Positions 1 to 7,212 are shown, numbered from the stretch's first letter. The stretch is 18,820 nucleotides of DNA from JACPLA01 sp035291905 (GCA_035291905.1 DATDRF010000009.1:1-18820), one strand, 5' to 3'. The notes: a model not told the origin generated them from the letters alone. Translations and numbers: made by a program.

Positions 1-1
1 C

Positions 2-415
2 CAGCAGTGCGAAAAGATCCATAAGGAACTCAATGACGTCGCCACGGGCTCGATCGGTATTGAGCGTCTTCTCGAGCGGCACCGGATGAAATGGCGGCGC
101 CTTTCCCGCTCCCAAAGCTCAAGCCTGCATACAGCCGTGGAGTTCGAGGACCACCCGCGTTTTACGATTATCGATGTCTTCGCCCCCGACAGGCTCGGGT
201 TCCTCTACAAGATCACCGATGCTCTCTCGGGGCTGGGGTTGAACATCTCCTTTGCGAAGATCGCCACCCGCGCCGACGGAATCGTCGATTCATTCTACGT
301 CCTGGACAGCAGGGGCGGCACAATAGAATCCGCGGACCGGAAAGATTCGGTTCGCTCCTCTCTCCTCGACACAATTCGATCCGTCATCGACTCAGAACTG
401 GTCCAAAACCAATGA
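2..415 (+). CDS. glnD: [protein-PII] uridylyltransferase GlnD, C-terminal ACT-domain fragment (5' partial)
   Basis: The reading frame is open from the left edge to a TGA at 413-415, giving 137 residues of a protein that begins outside the window. The visible part is a typical C-terminal ACT domain of GlnD: the block FAPDRLGFLYKITDALSGLG, then ISFAKIATRADGIVDSFYV, matches the pattern APDRxGLLxxIT...AKIxTxGxxVxDxFYV. GlnD uridylylates PII proteins when nitrogen is short and removes UMP when glutamine is high; its ACT repeats sense glutamine. The nucleotidyltransferase and HD domains are not visible. A stand-alone ACT protein is possible, but the UUR-ACR type and the upstream open frame favour GlnD. 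The stop overlaps the murI start (ATGA), so the two are probably translationally coupled. Confidence 0.85.
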   Translation, partial: QQCEKIHKELNDVATGSIGIERLLERHRMKWRRLSRSQSSSLHTAVEFEDHPRFTIIDVFAPDRLGFLYKITDALSGLGLNISFAKIATRADGIVDSFYVLDSRGGTIESADRKDSVRSSLLDTIRSVIDSELVQNQ

Positions 416-1221
416 ACCCATCGCAGCCCATCGGCGTCTTTGACTCCGGCATCGGCGGATTGACCGTTGTTCATGCGCTCATGCACCATTTGCCGCACGA
501 GAACATCGTCTATTTTGGCGACACTGCCCGGGTTCCCTACGGGCCGAAATCGGCACAGGTGGTCCGTGAATACGCGGCCCAGGATACCGATGTCCTCCTC
601 GAGCACGAAGTGAAAATGATCGTCGTAGCCTGCAATACTGTTTCCGCCGTCGCACTCGACGTCGTTCAAAAACGTTCCAAGATTCCAGTTGTAGGCGTGA
701 TTCTCCCCGGCGCCGAAGCGGCGGCAGCGGCAAGCAAGAGAAAACGCATCGGTGTGATCGGAACGGTGGGCACGATCTCGAGCCGCGCGTATGAGCACGC
801 GATTCGTCAGATCGACCCGTCAGTCCACGTTGTCGGGCGGGCGTGTCCTCTTTTTGTGCCTCTGGCCGAAGAGGGCTGGACGGAACACAAAGCCACCGAA
901 CTTATTGCCAAAGAATATCTCTTTCCTCTTACGCTGGAAAAGATCGATACACTCGTGCTGGGCTGCACGCACTATCCCCTGTTGAAAGGCCTGATTGATC
1001 GGATTCTGCACAAGGATGTCGCCCTGATCGATTCCGGCGAAGCGACTGCCGCCGTTGTCATGCGGATGTTGGGAGAACAAAAGCTCCTCAATCCCAGCAC
1101 AATGAAGCCGAACCTGAAATTCAACGTTAGCGATATTCCTCAGAAATTCAGTGAAGTGGGGGAACGATTCCTGGGCCAGAAACTCGGCCGCGTGCACCGA
1201 ATCGCGGGCTTTTCCGCCTGA
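412..1221 (+). CDS. murI: glutamate racemase MurI
   Basis: Converts L-glutamate to D-glutamate for peptidoglycan synthesis in the cytoplasm. The product has 269 residues, normal for the family. Both catalytic cysteines are present in their usual contexts: C74 in VVACNTVSA and C185 in LGCTHYPLL. The N-terminus VFDSGIGGLTVVHAL carries the conserved D11-S12 substrate motif, followed by GDTARVPYG. The start chosen is the ATG at 412, which overlaps the glnD stop and puts the DSGIGG motif ten residues in, as in homologues. The same frame stays open upstream to 91, but that stretch lies over the glnD ACT domain in another frame and has no racemase features. No terminator is evident downstream. Confidence 0.95.
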   Translation: MNPSQPIGVFDSGIGGLTVVHALMHHLPHENIVYFGDTARVPYGPKSAQVVREYAAQDTDVLLEHEVKMIVVACNTVSAVALDVVQKRSKIPVVGVILPGAEAAAAASKRKRIGVIGTVGTISSRAYEHAIRQIDPSVHVVGRACPLFVPLAEEGWTEHKATELIAKEYLFPLTLEKIDTLVLGCTHYPLLKGLIDRILHKDVALIDSGEATAAVVMRMLGEQKLLNPSTMKPNLKFNVSDIPQKFSEVGERFLGQKLGRVHRIAGFSA

Positions 1222-1273
1222 CTGCCTCTCCTCCGCTCTCTTGCACCTCTCCTCTGCAGCCGCTTTTCCTCCA

Positions 1274-1302
1274 TTTACCTTCATATCACAGTTTTCTATA
1301 TT
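1274..1302 (+). promoter_or_regulatory. candidate promoter for the def cluster
   Basis: In the 108-bp gap between murI and def there is TTTACC (1274-1279), a 17-nt spacer, and TATATT (1297-1302). Against TTGACA/TATAAT this is four of six and five of six matches at the ideal spacing. It lies 28 bases ahead of the def ATG. It was identified by pattern only. Confidence 0.4.
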
Positions 1303-1329
1303 AGTGCTGTTCACAACACCCTTACGACA

Positions 1330-1851
1330 ATGGCAACAAGAGAAATCATACTCCTCGGCAACCCCATTCTTCGGGAACAATGCTCCAAGGTGAAAGACGT
1401 TCGGTCGGATGAGATTCAGGCAACGATTGCGGATTTACGCGATACGCTTCACGACTTCCGTCTCAGAAAAGGATTTGGCCGCGGCATTGCAGCACCACAG
1501 ATCGGCACGACCAGGCAGATCATCTACCTCGACTTTGAGATCCAAGGGCCGGTTGTCAATCCCGTCATTACCGGACGAAGCCGGAAGAAATTCCGGCTCT
1601 GGGACGATTGTTTTTCCTTCCCGGATATCCTTGTGGAGGTCGAACGCAACTATTCGATCGTCGTTTCCTATCAGGATGAGAACGGAAAGCGAAAGAAGGT
1701 AGAGGCGGAAGGAGCCCTCTCGGAACTGCTCCAGCACGAGATCGACCACCTGAACGGAATTCTGGCGATTGACCGCGCAATCGACTCGCGGCACATCGTT
1801 CTCAGAAGCGAATATGACAAGCTTGTTCGGAACGAACCGCGAAGATTATGA
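1330..1851 (+). CDS. def: divergent peptide deformylase
   Basis: Peptide deformylase removes the formyl group from the N-terminal methionine of new proteins, using a metal held by one Cys and two His. The 173-residue product shows motif 1 as GRGIAAPQ (residues 50-57) and motif 3 as QHEIDHLNG (H136, E137, H140). Motif 2, normally EGCLS, reads DDCFS (92-96): the metal-binding Cys94 is kept but the glutamate, glycine and leucine are changed. All metal ligands and the catalytic glutamate are therefore present, so activity is plausible, although Glu-Gly to Asp-Asp is unusual. It could be a deformylase-like paralogue rather than the essential enzyme. The ATG has little Shine-Dalgarno sequence ahead of it. 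The next gene follows 12 bp downstream. Confidence 0.8.
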   Translation: MATREIILLGNPILREQCSKVKDVRSDEIQATIADLRDTLHDFRLRKGFGRGIAAPQIGTTRQIIYLDFEIQGPVVNPVITGRSRKKFRLWDDCFSFPDILVEVERNYSIVVSYQDENGKRKKVEAEGALSELLQHEIDHLNGILAIDRAIDSRHIVLRSEYDKLVRNEPRRL

Positions 1852-1863
1852 GAGGATAGCCTT

Positions 1864-2145
1864 ATGAAACCGACACTTCTCGACGAAGGAGAGCTGAAGA
1901 AGCATCTTTCCTCCCTGAGCGGGTGGACCCGCGAGGGAAACTCCATCATGAAGACGGTCAAGCTGAAGGATTTTGTGCATGCGATGGGGTTCGTTAGTTC
2001 CGTGGCTTTGCTCGCTGAAAAACTGAACCATCATCCCGACATCGATATTCGGTGGAACACCGTTACACTCGTTCTTTCGACTCACAGCGCCGGCGGACTG
2101 ACGGAATTCGACGTGAAACTTGCGGCCATGATTGACGCATTATGA
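1864..2145 (+). CDS. phhB: pterin-4a-carbinolamine dehydratase family protein
   Basis: The 93-residue product is the usual size for this family. The signature is clear: the EKLNHHP block, an aromatic residue in IRW, and THSAGGLTEFD, which match the two active-site histidines plus the downstream His and Asp. In organisms with aromatic amino-acid hydroxylases the enzyme recycles the 4a-hydroxy-tetrahydrobiopterin cofactor; in many bacteria it is linked instead to molybdopterin or other pterin metabolism. No hydroxylase is in the window, so the actual substrate is open. An AGAGGA site precedes the ATG. Its stop overlaps the next start (ATGA), and it follows def by 12 bp, so def, this gene and the TPR gene look like one transcription unit. 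Confidence 0.9.
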   Translation: MKPTLLDEGELKKHLSSLSGWTREGNSIMKTVKLKDFVHAMGFVSSVALLAEKLNHHPDIDIRWNTVTLVLSTHSAGGLTEFDVKLAAMIDAL

Positions 2146-2453
2146 ACGAACGCGTGACAAAACTCAAAGCTTTCCTGGAGAAGGATCCTTCCGATTCCTT
2201 CACCCGATACGCACTCGCTCTCGAGTATGCCAGCCATGGCGAACACCGGTTCGCTCTTGCATACCTTCGCGAGCTTCTCGAACGCGATCCAAAGTACGTG
2301 GCCGCATATCAGCAGCTGGGAATCATCCTTGCCGGTCTCGGACACCGCGAGGAGGCGACGGAAGTTCTCCGCAAAGGGATTTCCGTCGCGAAAGAGCAGG
2401 GGGATCTCCACGCCCGAAGTGAAATGCAGCAATCCCTCGACGAACTGAGCTAA
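2142..2453 (+). CDS. small tetratricopeptide-repeat protein
   Basis: A 103-residue protein made almost wholly of TPR-type helical hairpins: SFTRYALALEYASHGEHRFA (about 20-39), then a hairpin with the pattern Y-x2-LG-x3-AGLGHREEA (about 54-72), and a third helix pair. Such proteins are protein-protein adaptors; nothing here shows a partner or enzymatic role. There is no signal peptide or membrane segment, so it should be cytoplasmic. The ATG at 2142 overlaps the stop of the pterin dehydratase gene (ATGA), which argues for coupled translation and fixes the start. It is the last gene of the unit; downstream is a 297-bp spacer carrying an inverted repeat. Confidence 0.75.
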   Translation: MNERVTKLKAFLEKDPSDSFTRYALALEYASHGEHRFALAYLRELLERDPKYVAAYQQLGIILAGLGHREEATEVLRKGISVAKEQGDLHARSEMQQSLDELS

Positions 2454-2457
2454 TCCC

Positions 2458-2689
2458 GCGCGGATTACGCTGATTGACGCGGATTACGCGGATTCTGATC
2501 GTGGAGTGATGGGGAACTAATCACCATTCACCGTTCGAGTTGACGTGACGATTTCGATTACCCGGTCAGAAATCCGGATCTTTTCCGTCGAAGAGTAGCA
2601 CTAATAAGGTATTAAAGCATGATGATGATTAACTCCATCACTATCAGGCTCGAATCCGCGTAATCTGTCTTCAATCCGCGAAATCTGCG
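2458..2689. repeat. spacer with long inverted repeat of GGATTACGC words
   Basis: The 297-bp spacer before pyrE carries two facing arms. The left arm (2458-2496) is built from words such as GCGGATTACGC, GACGCGGATTACGC and GGATTC. The right arm (2652-2689) contains AATCCGCGTAATCTG and CAATCCGCGAAATCTGCG, the imperfect reverse complement. The arms are about 38 nt and roughly 155 nt apart. I see no coding potential or transposase; this resembles a degenerate intergenic repeat. Confidence 0.75.
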
Positions 2690-2692
2690 TTT

Positions 2693-2723
2693 TTTGAAGT
2701 CGCCGCAGTTTTTGCTATCTTGG
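2693..2723 (+). promoter_or_regulatory. candidate Bacteroidota-type promoter of pyrE
   Basis: TTTG (2693-2696), 19 nt, then TATCTTGG (2716-2723), against the Bacteroidota consensus TTTG / TAnnTTTG; one base of the -7 box differs. Start of transcription would fall a few bases downstream, leaving a short leader before the ATG at 2751. It is identified by pattern only. Confidence 0.4.
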
Positions 2724-2750
2724 CTTTCCACAATAACCTGACGGATTGAT

Positions 2751-3338
2751 ATGCCCTCAAAACTCCCTCATGAGGAAATTCTCGGCATCTTCAGGGAAAC
2801 AAAAGCTTTGCTGGAAGGTCATTTTCAGTTGACCTCCGGCCTCCACAGTCCCCACTATTTCCAGTGTGCCCGCGTGCTCCAGTATCCGAAGTATCTGCAG
2901 CTTTTCGCAGGAGAAATTGCAAGACATTTCGAACACGATGAAATCCAGGTTGTCATTTCTCCGGCAATCGGCGGCATTGTTGTCGGAACGGAAGTCGGAA
3001 GAACGCTGGGTGTTCGTACGATTTTCGCCGAACGAAAAGACGGCTCGATGCAGATCAGACGGGGGCTGGAGGTGCTTCCCAATGAAAGAGTCCTTGTCGT
3101 TGAGGATGTGGTAACCACCGGTGGTTCGGTCCAGGAGGTCATTGCCCTCGCAAACAAAGCCGGGGCACAACTCACCGGTGTCGGATATGTCGTCGACAGA
3201 AGCAACGGCAAGATCAGCTTTGCTCCGAAACACTTTTCCGTTCTCCAGATGGACGTCACCGCTTACAAACCTGAAGACTGCCCCCTTTGCCGCAAGAATA
3301 TCCCCATCACAAAGCCGGGCAGCAGGGGGAACTTCTAA
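2751..3338 (+). CDS. pyrE: orotate phosphoribosyltransferase
   Basis: Joins orotate to PRPP to make orotidine 5'-monophosphate in pyrimidine synthesis. The 195-residue protein has the type I phosphoribosyltransferase PRPP loop VLVVEDVVTTGGS at 114-126, the FAERKDG block near 92-98 that carries catalytic and PRPP-contact residues, and FQLTSGLHSPHYF near the N-terminus for orotate binding. The C-terminus ends in a CPLC motif followed by PITKPGSRGNF, a tail seen in one branch of bacterial PyrE proteins. No strong Shine-Dalgarno sequence precedes the ATG. Its TAA overlaps the ATG of the channel gene by one base (TAATG), so pyrE heads a tightly packed unit of four genes. Confidence 0.95.
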   Translation: MPSKLPHEEILGIFRETKALLEGHFQLTSGLHSPHYFQCARVLQYPKYLQLFAGEIARHFEHDEIQVVISPAIGGIVVGTEVGRTLGVRTIFAERKDGSMQIRRGLEVLPNERVLVVEDVVTTGGSVQEVIALANKAGAQLTGVGYVVDRSNGKISFAPKHFSVLQMDVTAYKPEDCPLCRKNIPITKPGSRGNF

Positions 3339-4462
3339 TGGGACCGCTCCGCGAACTTCTCGGCACCGGGCCGCTGTATCAGATCAGCCTGGCACTGGGC
3401 CAACTCTTGAGCGCCATCCTTGTCGGCTGGATCATTCAGTTTCTGCTGAAGACCATCGGACGAAAGATCACGGCAAGAACTTCGAACGATCTCGATGACA
3501 AGATCCTGGCAATCATCGTCGACAGGATCATCTGGCTGGCAACCGTCTTCGGGGCATATCTTGCAAGCCAGCAGGCTGCAAATGCCGTCAACCCAATGAA
3601 CAAGATCGCGCTCCAGTTCCTCGAGTATTCCGAAGGGATTATCTTCGTTTTCTTCATTCTCGTCTTCACCCTTATCCTTGTTCGAATCACCGACACATCC
3701 ATCAAACATGCGATTGACATGCATGTGGCCCGAACATCCACACGGTTCAACGAGGCCCTGCTCCCGCTTATCAACCGCATCGTCAACATTATCATCAGCC
3801 TCATTGCCATCATCGTCATTCTCGATCACTTCGGCCAAAACGTCAGCAGCCTCGTGGTTTCATTGGGCGTCGGCTCTCTGGCTATCGCGCTGGCGGCACA
3901 GGAGACGATCGCAAATATGATTGGGGGTTTCGTCATCATGCTTGACCGCCCTTTCCGCGTTGGCGACCGGATCCAGCTGCCGTCGGGCGAAATCGGTGAT
4001 GTGTATGAGATCGGGATCAGAAGCACAAAAATCCTTGATTTTGACAACAACCTTGTCATCAGTCCAAACTCGGACCTTATCAAGAGCAAAATCATCAACT
4101 ATTCTTATCCCGCGGAGGTTGTGCGGTTGACGGTCGACGTCGGTGTGGCGTACGGGACCGATATTGAACGGGCCCGCGCGATCATGGTCGGATTGGCACG
4201 GAGTCATCCCAACGTCCTGAAGATCCCTCCCCCGGAGGTGTTTCTCATCGATTTTGCCGACTCGTCGGTCAATCTCAAGCTCGTCGCCCGTACGAACGAT
4301 TTTCGCAATAGGTTTGGCGTCGAGACAACAATCCGCGAACAGATCTATGTTGCCTTCAATCGGGAAGGAATAGAAATCCCATTCCCTCAGCGCGTTCTTC
4401 ATCAGCCTTCAGCCCATGTCAAACGTCAAGACAATTCGAAGCGAAAAAAAACACGTCGGTAA
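3338..4462 (+). CDS. MscS-family mechanosensitive ion channel
   Basis: The 374-residue protein has about five hydrophobic segments (roughly 16-40, 60-78, 97-116, 142-162 and the pore helix about 166-190). The pore region is rich in small residues (SLGVGSLAIALAAQETIANM), then comes the MscS beta domain with GGFVIMLDRPFRVGDRI, a DVYEIGIRSTKI block and the NNLVISPNSDLIKSKIINYS segment. These channels open under membrane tension and release solutes on hypo-osmotic shock. The start at 3338 is preferred over an in-frame ATG at 3287 because it has AGGGGGA six bases ahead (3325-3331), overlaps the pyrE stop by one base, and avoids overlapping pyrE. The C-terminus is short and basic and overlaps the next gene by 47 nt. 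Confidence 0.9.
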   Translation: MGPLRELLGTGPLYQISLALGQLLSAILVGWIIQFLLKTIGRKITARTSNDLDDKILAIIVDRIIWLATVFGAYLASQQAANAVNPMNKIALQFLEYSEGIIFVFFILVFTLILVRITDTSIKHAIDMHVARTSTRFNEALLPLINRIVNIIISLIAIIVILDHFGQNVSSLVVSLGVGSLAIALAAQETIANMIGGFVIMLDRPFRVGDRIQLPSGEIGDVYEIGIRSTKILDFDNNLVISPNSDLIKSKIINYSYPAEVVRLTVDVGVAYGTDIERARAIMVGLARSHPNVLKIPPPEVFLIDFADSSVNLKLVARTNDFRNRFGVETTIREQIYVAFNREGIEIPFPQRVLHQPSAHVKRQDNSKRKKTRR

Positions 4463-4961
4463 GGTTTTCAATCTTGTTGTAGACGAGATTGAATATTCCT
4501 CCGGACGAAGGGGGGTTCGGGAGGTTGCCGAACACCCCGGGGGATCCGTTGTTGTACCGATGCTTGACGACAAAACCGTACTGCTTATTCGGCAGTTTCG
4601 TTACCCCATCAAAGAGTTCATTTATGAACTGCCTGCAGGCAAACTCGATGCCGGCGAAGATCCCGCCACCTGTGCCGCCCGGGAGCTGCAGGAAGAAACG
4701 GGATACAAGGCTGAACATCTCACAAAACTCACGGCTATTTACACAACGCCCGGATTCTGCACGGAGAAGCTCCACATCTACCTTGCGACCGGGCTTCAGC
4801 AATTACCTTCCGGCCAACAACTTGAAGAGGGGGAGAATCTGACTCTCGAGACCTGCTCACTCAAGGATGCCGTTTCAATGATCGAACAGGGGAAGATCAT
4901 AGACGGAAAGTCGATTTGCGGCCTCTTGCTTGCAGAGAGAAGGTTGAACCGGAGCATCTGA
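4416..4961 (+). CDS. NUDIX hydrolase, ADP-ribose pyrophosphatase-like
   Basis: The 181-residue product has a complete Nudix box: G75, E81, R89-E90, E93-E94 and G96 within GKLDAGEDPATCAARELQEE. The preceding LIRQFRYP and FIYELPAG blocks, and the YTTPGFCTEKLHIYLA segment after the box, are characteristic of the ADP-ribose pyrophosphatase branch, which cleaves ADP-ribose to AMP and ribose 5-phosphate. The next in-frame ATG would remove conserved strands, so the start at 4416 is kept although it lies 47 nt inside the channel gene and lacks a good ribosome-binding site; coupling with upstream translation would explain that. It overlaps the following gene by one base (TGATG). Confidence 0.88.
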   Translation: MSNVKTIRSEKKHVGKVFNLVVDEIEYSSGRRGVREVAEHPGGSVVVPMLDDKTVLLIRQFRYPIKEFIYELPAGKLDAGEDPATCAARELQEETGYKAEHLTKLTAIYTTPGFCTEKLHIYLATGLQQLPSGQQLEEGENLTLETCSLKDAVSMIEQGKIIDGKSICGLLLAERRLNRSI

Positions 4962-5149
4962 TGAACGAGGACCAACTTGACGGATATCCCCGCGAACGGA
5001 TCTACCGGCTCGACTTGAAGCGATGTCTTGTCCAATCCTGCGGCGGAGAGCTCGCTGAACTCAGTTACTACGAGCGGAACAACTGGGTCACAGTGGAACT
5101 GAAGTGCAACAAGTGCGGACGGGAATTCACGGTCAAGGTGGAAATCTAG
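4961..5149 (+). CDS. small zinc-ribbon protein
   Basis: A 62-residue protein with four cysteines placed as CX4C (C22, C27) and CX2C (C49, C52, in KCNKCGREF), the layout of a zinc ribbon. The rest is short beta-strand sequence with tyrosines and basic residues; there is no further catalytic domain. I do not recognise a named family; such ribbons bind nucleic acid or proteins. The start at 4961 is chosen over an upstream in-frame ATG at 4916 because it overlaps the NUDIX stop (TGATG) and a GGAG sequence (4951-4954) lies ahead. It ends the pyrE operon and is followed by a repeat-filled spacer. Confidence 0.7.
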   Translation: MNEDQLDGYPRERIYRLDLKRCLVQSCGGELAELSYYERNNWVTVELKCNKCGREFTVKVEI

Positions 5150-5150
5150 C

Positions 5151-5345
5151 ATCGGGTTACGAGTTTCGGGTTCCGGGTTACGAGTTGTTGTTTCGGGTTT
5201 CAGGTCCCGCCTAACAGCGGCGGGATCCTCAATTTGGCATCTGCTCACTAAAATCGTTCGCAGGCCAAATTGGGATTTCAGGTTTTAGGTTTCAAGTGTC
5301 AGGCTTCGTCTGACTTCTGATCTCTGACCTCTGATCTCTGATATT
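5151..5345. repeat. spacer of degenerate word repeats
   Basis: The 256-bp spacer holds tandem, imperfect words of the type GGGTTACGAGTTTC / GGGTTCC / GGGTTTCAGG (5154-5205 and 5276-5305), followed by TTCTGATCTCTGACCTCTG words (5315-5342). Between them are a hairpin (5205-5225) and an inverted pair CAATTTGGC (5230-5238) / GCCAAATTG (5264-5272). No open frame of interest is present on either strand. Confidence 0.7.
5205..5225 (+). terminator. hairpin after the pyrE operon, possible terminator
   Basis: TCCCGCC (5205-5211), a 7-nt loop, and GGCGGGA (5219-5225) form a perfect 7-bp GC-rich stem 56 nt after the zinc-ribbon stop. No real U tract follows, so it may only stall or protect the transcript rather than act as an intrinsic terminator. 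Confidence 0.35.
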
Positions 5346-5405
5346 GGTATTCATGATTCTAAAATCTAACATCTCGATCCTAACTCCTTTCCCCCACTTT
5401 CTCCT

Positions 5406-6746
5406 CTGAATCCCGTCGAACTCATATCGAAAAAACGCGATGGCGGCGCTCTGACCCGTGACGAGCTTCGCTTTCTGGTTGAAGGGTTTGTAAAAGGAGA
5501 AATCCCCGACTATCAACTTTCGGCCTTTCTCATGGCGTGTTATTTCCGCGGAATGTCGAATGACGAAACAATTTCATTCACGGAAACCATGCTTCATTCG
5601 GGAAGAGTCATCGACCTGGCCGAAATACCGGGGATCAAAGTCGACAAGCACTCGACGGGCGGAGTAGGCGACAAGACCTCGCTTATCCTGGCGCCAATCG
5701 TTGCCGCTTGCGGCGTTCCCGTCCCCATGATCTCGGGCCGCAGTCTGGGCCACACAGGCGGCACCCTCGACAAACTTGAGTCAATTCCCGGATTCCGCAC
5801 CAACCTTTCGCTCGCCGAATACAAGGACGTAATCGCCCGAACGGGCCTTGTCATGATCGGGCAAACAAAGGAGATTGCTCCCGCCGACAAGAAGCTCTAT
5901 GCCCTCAGGGACGTGACAGCGACAGTCGAATGCATTCCTCTCATTGCGGCAAGCATCATGAGCAAGAAGCTTGCAGAAGGAATAGACGGACTCGTTCTCG
6001 ATGTAAAAACGGGACGTGGAGCGTTTATGAAGAATTACGAGGACGCGAGCAGACTCGCCTCGATTCTGGTCGACATCGGGAACCAGTTCGGAAAAGAGAC
6101 GATCGGTTTCATCACGGATATGAGTCAGCCCCTCGGCGTAGCGGTCGGCAATTGGACTGAGGTGGTCGAAAGCGTGGAATGCCTTCGCGGGACGCGCGGG
6201 GTCAATGACTCGTCATCGGACCTGATGGAAGTAACTCATATTCTGGCGGGGGCGATGCTGATGGTGGGAAAGAAGGTTGCCTCGATTGAGGAAGGAGTGG
6301 AACGTTCGAAGAACAGCATCACAGACGGAAGCGCTTACAGAAAATTCCTGGATCTTGTGGCGGTTCAGGGCGGAAAAGTCGGGGCAATCGAGAATCTCGA
6401 GCTATACCCTCTCTCCAGGCATTCCATCGAAGTCAAGGCGACGCAGAGCGGATTTGTCGCCGAAATCGATCCCCTGGAGGTGGGACTCACTGCCATTGCT
6501 CTGGGAGCGGGACGAACAAGAGTCGACGAGTCGATCGACACCAAGTCAGGCATTATACTAAGGAAAAAAGTCGGCGACTCTGTCGAAATCGGAGAGCCCC
6601 TCGCCCAGCTCCTCACAGACCGTGACGATGCGGTCTCCTCTTCACGCACACGCCTTTCCGCAGCATTTCATATCACCTCTCAAACGCCGCAGAAGAAAAA
6701 GCTCATCATTGCGAGAGTGACTGCCGGGGAAGTGAAATCCCTCTAG
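5406..6746 (+). CDS. deoA: thymidine/pyrimidine-nucleoside phosphorylase, CTG start
   Basis: Cleaves thymidine or uridine with phosphate to the free base and (deoxy)ribose 1-phosphate. With the CTG at 5406 as start the protein has 446 residues, close to the usual 430-440. It shows KHSTGGVGDKTS (81-92), which binds phosphate, and SGRSLGHTGGTLDKLE (110-125), the family signature with Ser for the usual Gly/Ala at its fourth position. The frame from 5406 reads NPVELISKKRDGG and then LTRDELRFLV, the conserved N-terminal helix of the family; homologues typically begin MNPVELI. No ATG, GTG or TTG occurs in frame between the upstream TAA (5367-5369) and this point. The first ATG (5532) would remove 42 conserved residues. 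The 3' end overlaps the convergent hydrogenase protease gene by 41 bp. Confidence 0.88.
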   Translation: MNPVELISKKRDGGALTRDELRFLVEGFVKGEIPDYQLSAFLMACYFRGMSNDETISFTETMLHSGRVIDLAEIPGIKVDKHSTGGVGDKTSLILAPIVAACGVPVPMISGRSLGHTGGTLDKLESIPGFRTNLSLAEYKDVIARTGLVMIGQTKEIAPADKKLYALRDVTATVECIPLIAASIMSKKLAEGIDGLVLDVKTGRGAFMKNYEDASRLASILVDIGNQFGKETIGFITDMSQPLGVAVGNWTEVVESVECLRGTRGVNDSSSDLMEVTHILAGAMLMVGKKVASIEEGVERSKNSITDGSAYRKFLDLVAVQGGKVGAIENLELYPLSRHSIEVKATQSGFVAEIDPLEVGLTAIALGAGRTRVDESIDTKSGIILRKKVGDSVEIGEPLAQLLTDRDDAVSSSRTRLSAAFHITSQTPQKKKLIIARVTAGEVKSL

Positions 6747-7212
6747 GCGCCTCCCCTGTCGTGATCTCATCAAGAATCACGGAAATTATCGAAGAAATGC
6801 GGGATTGCACCACGGAAGTCAGATTCATGCTCCATCGATCAATCAGTTTTGGCACAATCCCGTATATAACGATCTCAGGTCGGGGGATGAGGTTCCCGCA
6901 ACAGTAAAGGAGTTCTCCCACTCCGGTCCCGTGCACCGACATCGAACGGGAAATGTCAGGCTTCAGCTCGCCAAAGGGTACGCGCAGCACTGAACCGGGC
7001 GCAGCATCAGTCCGCATTGCGTCGACAAGAAAGACCTTTTTTCGCCCCTGAATAGCACCGATAAGTTCCGCCCCTAAGGTCCCCCCATCTACAACGTCCA
7101 CTGTCTCGGGAAGCCGCTTCTGCGATAGCTCTCTGACAACATGGATTCCCACTCCTTCGTCAGATCGAAGAAGATTTCCCAGGCCCAGGACAAGAATCGG
7201 CTTTGTGCTCAT
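6706..7212 (-). CDS. hyaD: [NiFe]-hydrogenase maturation endopeptidase
   Basis: A 168-residue member of peptidase family M52, which trims the C-terminal tail of the hydrogenase large subunit after nickel insertion. The N-terminus carries GLGNLLRSDEGVG, and the three nickel-sensing residues known from E. coli HybD have counterparts: E19 (in SDEGVG), D64 (in VDAM) and H94 (in SVHGTG). Its ATG overlaps the stop of the large-subunit gene by four bases (ATGA), so it is the third gene of the operon and is translationally coupled to its substrate. The C-terminal tail overlaps the end of the nucleoside phosphorylase gene on the other strand. Confidence 0.93.
   Translation of the reverse strand: MSTKPILVLGLGNLLRSDEGVGIHVVRELSQKRLPETVDVVDGGTLGAELIGAIQGRKKVFLVDAMRTDAAPGSVLRVPFGELKPDISRSMSVHGTGVGELLYCCGNLIPRPEIVIYGIVPKLIDRWSMNLTSVVQSRISSIISVILDEITTGEAPRGISLPRQSLSQ

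Noticed and set aside
91..411. In-frame N-terminal extension of murI
   Set aside because: It overlaps the glnD ACT domain in another frame, and glutamate racemases begin at the DSGIGG region, matching the ATG at 412.
2458..2689. CRISPR array
   Set aside because: The words are short, degenerate and arranged as inverted arms without regular unique spacers, and no cas gene is present.
4416..4462. Sequencing frameshift between the MscS and NUDIX genes suggested by their 47-nt overlap
   Set aside because: Both proteins are full length, with complete motifs and plausible ends; the overlap involves only the variable basic tail of the channel and the variable head of the hydrolase.
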